NCBI RefSeq assembly: GCF_003052585.1
Contig: NZ_QASN01000013.1
Span: 141,256 to 205,255 of the forward strand
Reading direction: 5' to 3'
Length of the DNA stretch: 64,000 nt
Source: Pseudomonas mangrovi
GTDB lineage: Bacteria > Pseudomonadota > Gammaproteobacteria > Pseudomonadales > Pseudomonadaceae
The stretch's first letter is position 1, and each line of letters begins with the position of its first letter. The notes beneath the pieces were generated by a model that saw only the letters and a list, made by a program, of their open reading frames with translations, made no database searches and was not told the origin of the DNA. The position numbers and the translations under genes were made by a program. Of the stretch, positions 61,675-64,000 are shown in pieces.

Positions 61675-62448
61675 TCAGGTGCGGAAGCTCTGGTAAGGCT
61701 GGAAGATGCAGATGTTGGTGCCGCCCATGCTGTTGCCGTCGGTCAACTCGGTGAAGTACACGTAGGAGGTGTCCGGCTTGAGCTCTGTCTGCACCACCAG
61801 CCGGCTGCGATTCAGACCCGCGCGGGGATCGGCGAAGCGCTGCAGGAAGATGTTGTCCCACCAGACCAGGTTCTGCGGGTTGAACTCCTTGCCATTGCGC
61901 CCTTCACACAGTCGGAACACGTAGTAGGCATCCTGACCACTGAGCGCCTTGATCGCGGTGCAGTTAATTTCCAGATTGCTCAGCGCGGTGCCTGCCGGCA
62001 ACTGCTCGCCGTGTCCCGGCTTCCAGGAAGCCTTGAGGGTTTCGCGATGGGCGCGGTAGGCGGTCATGAGCGCATCGGAGGGGGCATTGTCCTGCACCCG
62101 CGAAATGCTCCTGGTACTGCCATCCTTGCATTTGACTTCGATCCGGTATTCGCCCGGCTGCATGAAGCCGGTGTAGAGATTCACCATGTACCAGTGCGCA
62201 TTGGTCGTACGGTCGAAGATGTGCCCGTTCAGATTGGAGATGGTGTAGGCCTGATTGGCGAACTCGACGCGGTAGCCGTCCGGACCGAACGCCGTGATGC
62301 TGTCGATCAACTCGTGTACCGGACGGCCCCCGGATGGATGGAAGGAAATCAGAAACTTGTGCTGCTCCTTGGGCAGCCCGGTGTCCTCGAAATCCATGTA
62401 CACGTTGCACGCCATCAGATCGTAGATCTCTACCTTTTCATTGCTCAT
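61675..62448 (-). CDS. Unknown conserved-looking cytosolic protein under probable TetR control
   Basis: 257 residues starting MSNEKVEIYDLMACNVYMDFED. No signal peptide and no membrane segment; beta-rich composition with aromatic residues (NAHWYMVNLYTGFMQPGEY, LVWWDNIFLQRF, SYVYFTELTDG) and an ending of NICIFQPYQSFRT. I do not recognise the family. AAGGAAC precedes ATG 62448; the longer frame has no support. It is the first gene of a two-gene unit with a TetR regulator, and a perfect TGAACGTTCA palindrome lies 67 bases upstream. A small-molecule response role is inferred only from this context. Confidence 0.75.
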   Translation of the reverse strand: MSNEKVEIYDLMACNVYMDFEDTGLPKEQHKFLISFHPSGGRPVHELIDSITAFGPDGYRVEFANQAYTISNLNGHIFDRTTNAHWYMVNLYTGFMQPGEYRIEVKCKDGSTRSISRVQDNAPSDALMTAYRAHRETLKASWKPGHGEQLPAGTALSNLEINCTAIKALSGQDAYYVFRLCEGRNGKEFNPQNLVWWDNIFLQRFADPRAGLNRSRLVVQTELKPDTSYVYFTELTDGNSMGGTNICIFQPYQSFRT

Positions 62449-62511
62449 CTTGTTGTTCCTTCTGGCCGGGGGTGAGCTGAAGCGTCCTGTCGAGGCCAAC
62501 GCCTCAAAAAT

Positions 62512-62527
62512 GAATGAACGTTCACTC
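62512..62527. promoter_or_regulatory. TetR-type operator palindrome
   Basis: GAATGAAC/GTTCACTC is a 16-bp inverted repeat with one mismatch around a perfect TGAACGTTCA core (62515-62524). The form is typical of TetR-family operators and lies 64-79 bases upstream of the start of the gene at 62448, whose unit also encodes a TetR protein. Confidence 0.7.
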
Positions 62528-62721
62528 TGCGACTGTAGCGCCACTCAAAGTGCTTGCCCAGCCCCGCTTTCTTCTGCCCCACCGGAGAACCAGCCTCGCA
62601 GCGCCAGACCCTAGCCGACGGCATGAACAGATCCATGTCCGCGCACAAGATCTGCAAAGCCGACCACGTCATAGCCGCTACACCAGAGGCATGTTGCTGG
62701 CTTTATAACAAAAGGAGACGG

Positions 62722-62769
62722 GACAACTTGTCGGACAATCCGACCATACCTGCTTGCACCAAAGTGCAA
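62722..62769. repeat. Three clustered inverted repeats far upstream of algD
   Basis: GACAA-C-TTGTC (62722-62732), GTCGGA-CAA-TCCGAC (62730-62744) and TTGCAC-CAAA-GTGCAA (62754-62769) are all perfect. They lie about 120-165 bases upstream of the AlgU-type promoter and could be operators for algD regulators. None matches a site I know with certainty. Confidence 0.6.
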
Positions 62770-62873
62770 CTTTAAACAGCGGGCTTTTGCAGCGCCACCT
62801 ATATAAGGAAGGAAACACGTATAGGCACGACAGTGCCAGTAAACAGCTGTTTGGGAATTAGTTCACAGAGCCG

Positions 62874-62882
62874 GACGAACGG
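62874..62882 (-). promoter_or_regulatory. algD: AlgR-type binding box at algD promoter
   Basis: GACGAACGG is the exact complement of CCGTTCGTC, the AlgR core site of P. aeruginosa algD. It lies 3 bases upstream of the -35 element and in reverse orientation, like the proximal AlgR site described there. Confidence 0.7.
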
Positions 62883-62885
62883 CAT

Positions 62886-62913
62886 GAACTTATATTTCAA
62901 GACGCAACTCTTA
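62886..62913 (+). promoter_or_regulatory. algD: AlgU (sigma22/RpoE-type) promoter of algD
   Basis: GAACTT (62886-62891), a 17-base spacer and TCTTA (62909-62913) match the AlgU consensus GAACTT-N16/17-TCnnA. The implied start near 62920 gives a leader of about 373 bases, close to the long algD leader of P. aeruginosa. Confidence 0.78.
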
Positions 62914-63292
62914 CGCCCGAGATGGCTTGCCTATGAAGCATTCATCGACCGACTGAAAAGCTCATTACAGAGCGTTTTGTTAAGTATTCGGCACTTTGCC
63001 AGCACACTTCTCAAAACTATTTCAGGCTGCCCCGGTCATATAAGCCGCTTCATGCACGACGGGTCGATCAAAGAACCCGGAGCCGGAACGCTGGTCATGC
63101 CAGGCACCGGACTTCAGGGCAAATACTCCTAATAAAGACGCCCCCACCTGCCGCCACGTAACCACGTGGCAGCTGGGTACTTTTCATGCCCGCGTTCGGC
63201 GATGGAGCAGATCCCGGACGGCATCAAACAGGGATGGGCCGACACAGTCGGCTCATGTGAACGGCGCTAGCAATTTTGAAGAGGTGAACACG

Positions 63293-64000
63293 ATGCGGAT
63301 CAGCATCTTTGGCTTGGGTTACGTAGGTGCGGTATGTGCCGGTTGTCTTTCGGCCCGGGGCCATGAAGTCATCGGCGTGGATGTTTCCGCCACCAAGATC
63401 GACCTCATCAATCAGGGCAAGTCGCCGATCGTCGAGCCTGGGCTTGGCGAGTTGCTGGCAAAAGGGATCGAAACCGGCCTGCTGCGCGGCACCACCGATT
63501 TCGCCGCGGCGATCCGCGACAGCGAGCTGTCGATGGTCTGCGTCGGTACGCCGAGCGAGAAGAATGGCGACCTGGGCCTGGGCTACATCGAGTCGGTGTG
63601 CCGCGAGATCGGCTTCGTGCTGCGCGAGAAGAACAACTGGCACACCGTGGTGATCCGCAGCACCGTGCTGCCGGGTACCGTCAACAACGTGGTCATCCCG
63701 ATTCTGGAAGACTGCTCCGGCAAGAAGGCCGGCGTCGACTTCGGCGTTGCGGTCAACCCCGAGTTCCTGCGCGAATCCACCGCGATCAAGGACTACGACT
63801 TCCCGCCGATGACCGTCATCGGCGAGTCCGATCCCAAGGCTGGCGACATCCTCGAGGAGCTCTACCGTGAGCTCGACGCGCCCATCGTGCGCAAGGACAT
63901 CGCCGTCGCCGAGATGATCAAGTACACCTGCAACGTCTGGCACGCGACCAAGGTCACCTTCGCCAACGAGATCGGCAACATCGCCAAGGCCGCCGGCGTC
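63293..64000 (+). CDS. algD: GDP-mannose 6-dehydrogenase, 5' part
   Basis: The first 236 codons of AlgD; the gene runs off the window. AlgD oxidises GDP-mannose to GDP-mannuronate, the committed step of alginate synthesis. The NAD-binding motif is GLGYVGAVCAGCLSARGHEVIGVD, followed by VCVGTPSEKNGDLGLGYIESV, STVLPGTVNNVVIP and NPEFLRESTAIKDYDFPPMTVIGE, matching P. aeruginosa AlgD almost throughout. The catalytic cysteine lies beyond the edge. GAGGTG precedes the ATG by 7 bases. An AlgU promoter and AlgR box upstream indicate envelope-stress control. Confidence 0.97.
   Translation, partial: MRISIFGLGYVGAVCAGCLSARGHEVIGVDVSATKIDLINQGKSPIVEPGLGELLAKGIETGLLRGTTDFAAAIRDSELSMVCVGTPSEKNGDLGLGYIESVCREIGFVLREKNNWHTVVIRSTVLPGTVNNVVIPILEDCSGKKAGVDFGVAVNPEFLRESTAIKDYDFPPMTVIGESDPKAGDILEELYRELDAPIVRKDIAVAEMIKYTCNVWHATKVTFANEIGNIAKAAGV

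Larger units (their letters stand above)
62449..63292. other. 844-bp regulatory region between the TetR-controlled gene and algD
   Basis: Visibly more AT-rich than the coding neighbourhood and without a convincing gene. From left to right it holds a TetR-type operator (62512-62527), three inverted repeats (62722-62769), an AlgR-type box (62874-62882), an AlgU-type promoter (62886-62913) and a leader of about 370 bases before algD. A 99-codon frame at 62833-63132 overlaps the promoter and is not supported. Confidence 0.75.

Noticed and set aside
62833..63132. 99-codon frame upstream of algD
   Set aside because: It overlaps the AlgU promoter and AlgR box, has no ribosome site and shows no motif; it lies in what should be the algD promoter and leader.

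Overview
The window is GC-rich chromosomal DNA from a gammaproteobacterium of the Pseudomonas lineage (Pseudomonas sensu lato, for example the mendocina/stutzeri/aeruginosa relatives). The evidence is the gene content (AlgP, AlgQ, EstA, AlgD, 6S RNA next to the folate cyclo-ligase gene) and gene order recalled from P. aeruginosa. From argA to dsbB the order matches one long P. aeruginosa core block. The fbp-estA pair and algD lie elsewhere in that genome, so the right quarter looks like a lineage-specific arrangement. I see no prophage, insertion sequence, CRISPR array, tRNA or rRNA.

Layout. 0-5 kb: a 3' fragment of a small protein, argA and argE (arginine synthesis), then a PiT phosphate transporter with its DUF47 partner. 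5-11.5 kb: a CYTH/CHAD triphosphatase, an orphan GspE-type ATPase, a divergent pair of L,D-transpeptidases of two different families, and a DUF2388 protein. 11.6-16.2 kb: gcvT-gcvH-gcvP (glycine cleavage). 16.3-20.7 kb: a ferric-iron ABC permease and binding protein without an ATPase, and a papain-like YiiX-type enzyme. 20.7-25.6 kb: ygfB-pepP-ubiH-DUF4442-ubiI (ubiquinone hydroxylation). 25.7-27.3 kb: the zapB-like/zapA pair, 6S RNA, the folate cyclo-ligase and a 43-residue membrane protein. 27.4-33 kb: an EVE-domain protein and a HlyD/RbbA/YhhJ-type exporter. 33-41 kb: a FliL-like protein, a quinone reductase, a 2Fe-2S flavin reductase, ubiD, rho, trxA and ppx. 41-51.9 kb: ppk-hemB, elbB, a thioesterase, yaiI, an SseB-like protein, an MscS-like protein, the ABC-F protein yheS, algP, algQ and dsbB. 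52-64 kb: fbp, estA, a DUF2339/DUF3999 membrane operon, a YkgJ protein, a TetR regulator with an unknown partner gene, and the start of algD.

Most of this is housekeeping. The points most worth a second look are: 17 perfect copies of a 7-bp repeat between ubiD and the downstream flavin reductase; the unknown gene plus TetR regulator with a palindromic operator; the long algD regulatory region with an AlgU-type promoter, an AlgR-type box and three further inverted repeats; a conserved-looking 43-residue membrane protein; REP-like repeats; and the rho leader, which lacks a Shine-Dalgarno and carries an anti-Shine-Dalgarno-like tract. I found no clearly new multi-gene defence or mobile system. 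Start codons were moved from the longest open frame wherever a ribosome binding site or remembered family N-terminus decided it.
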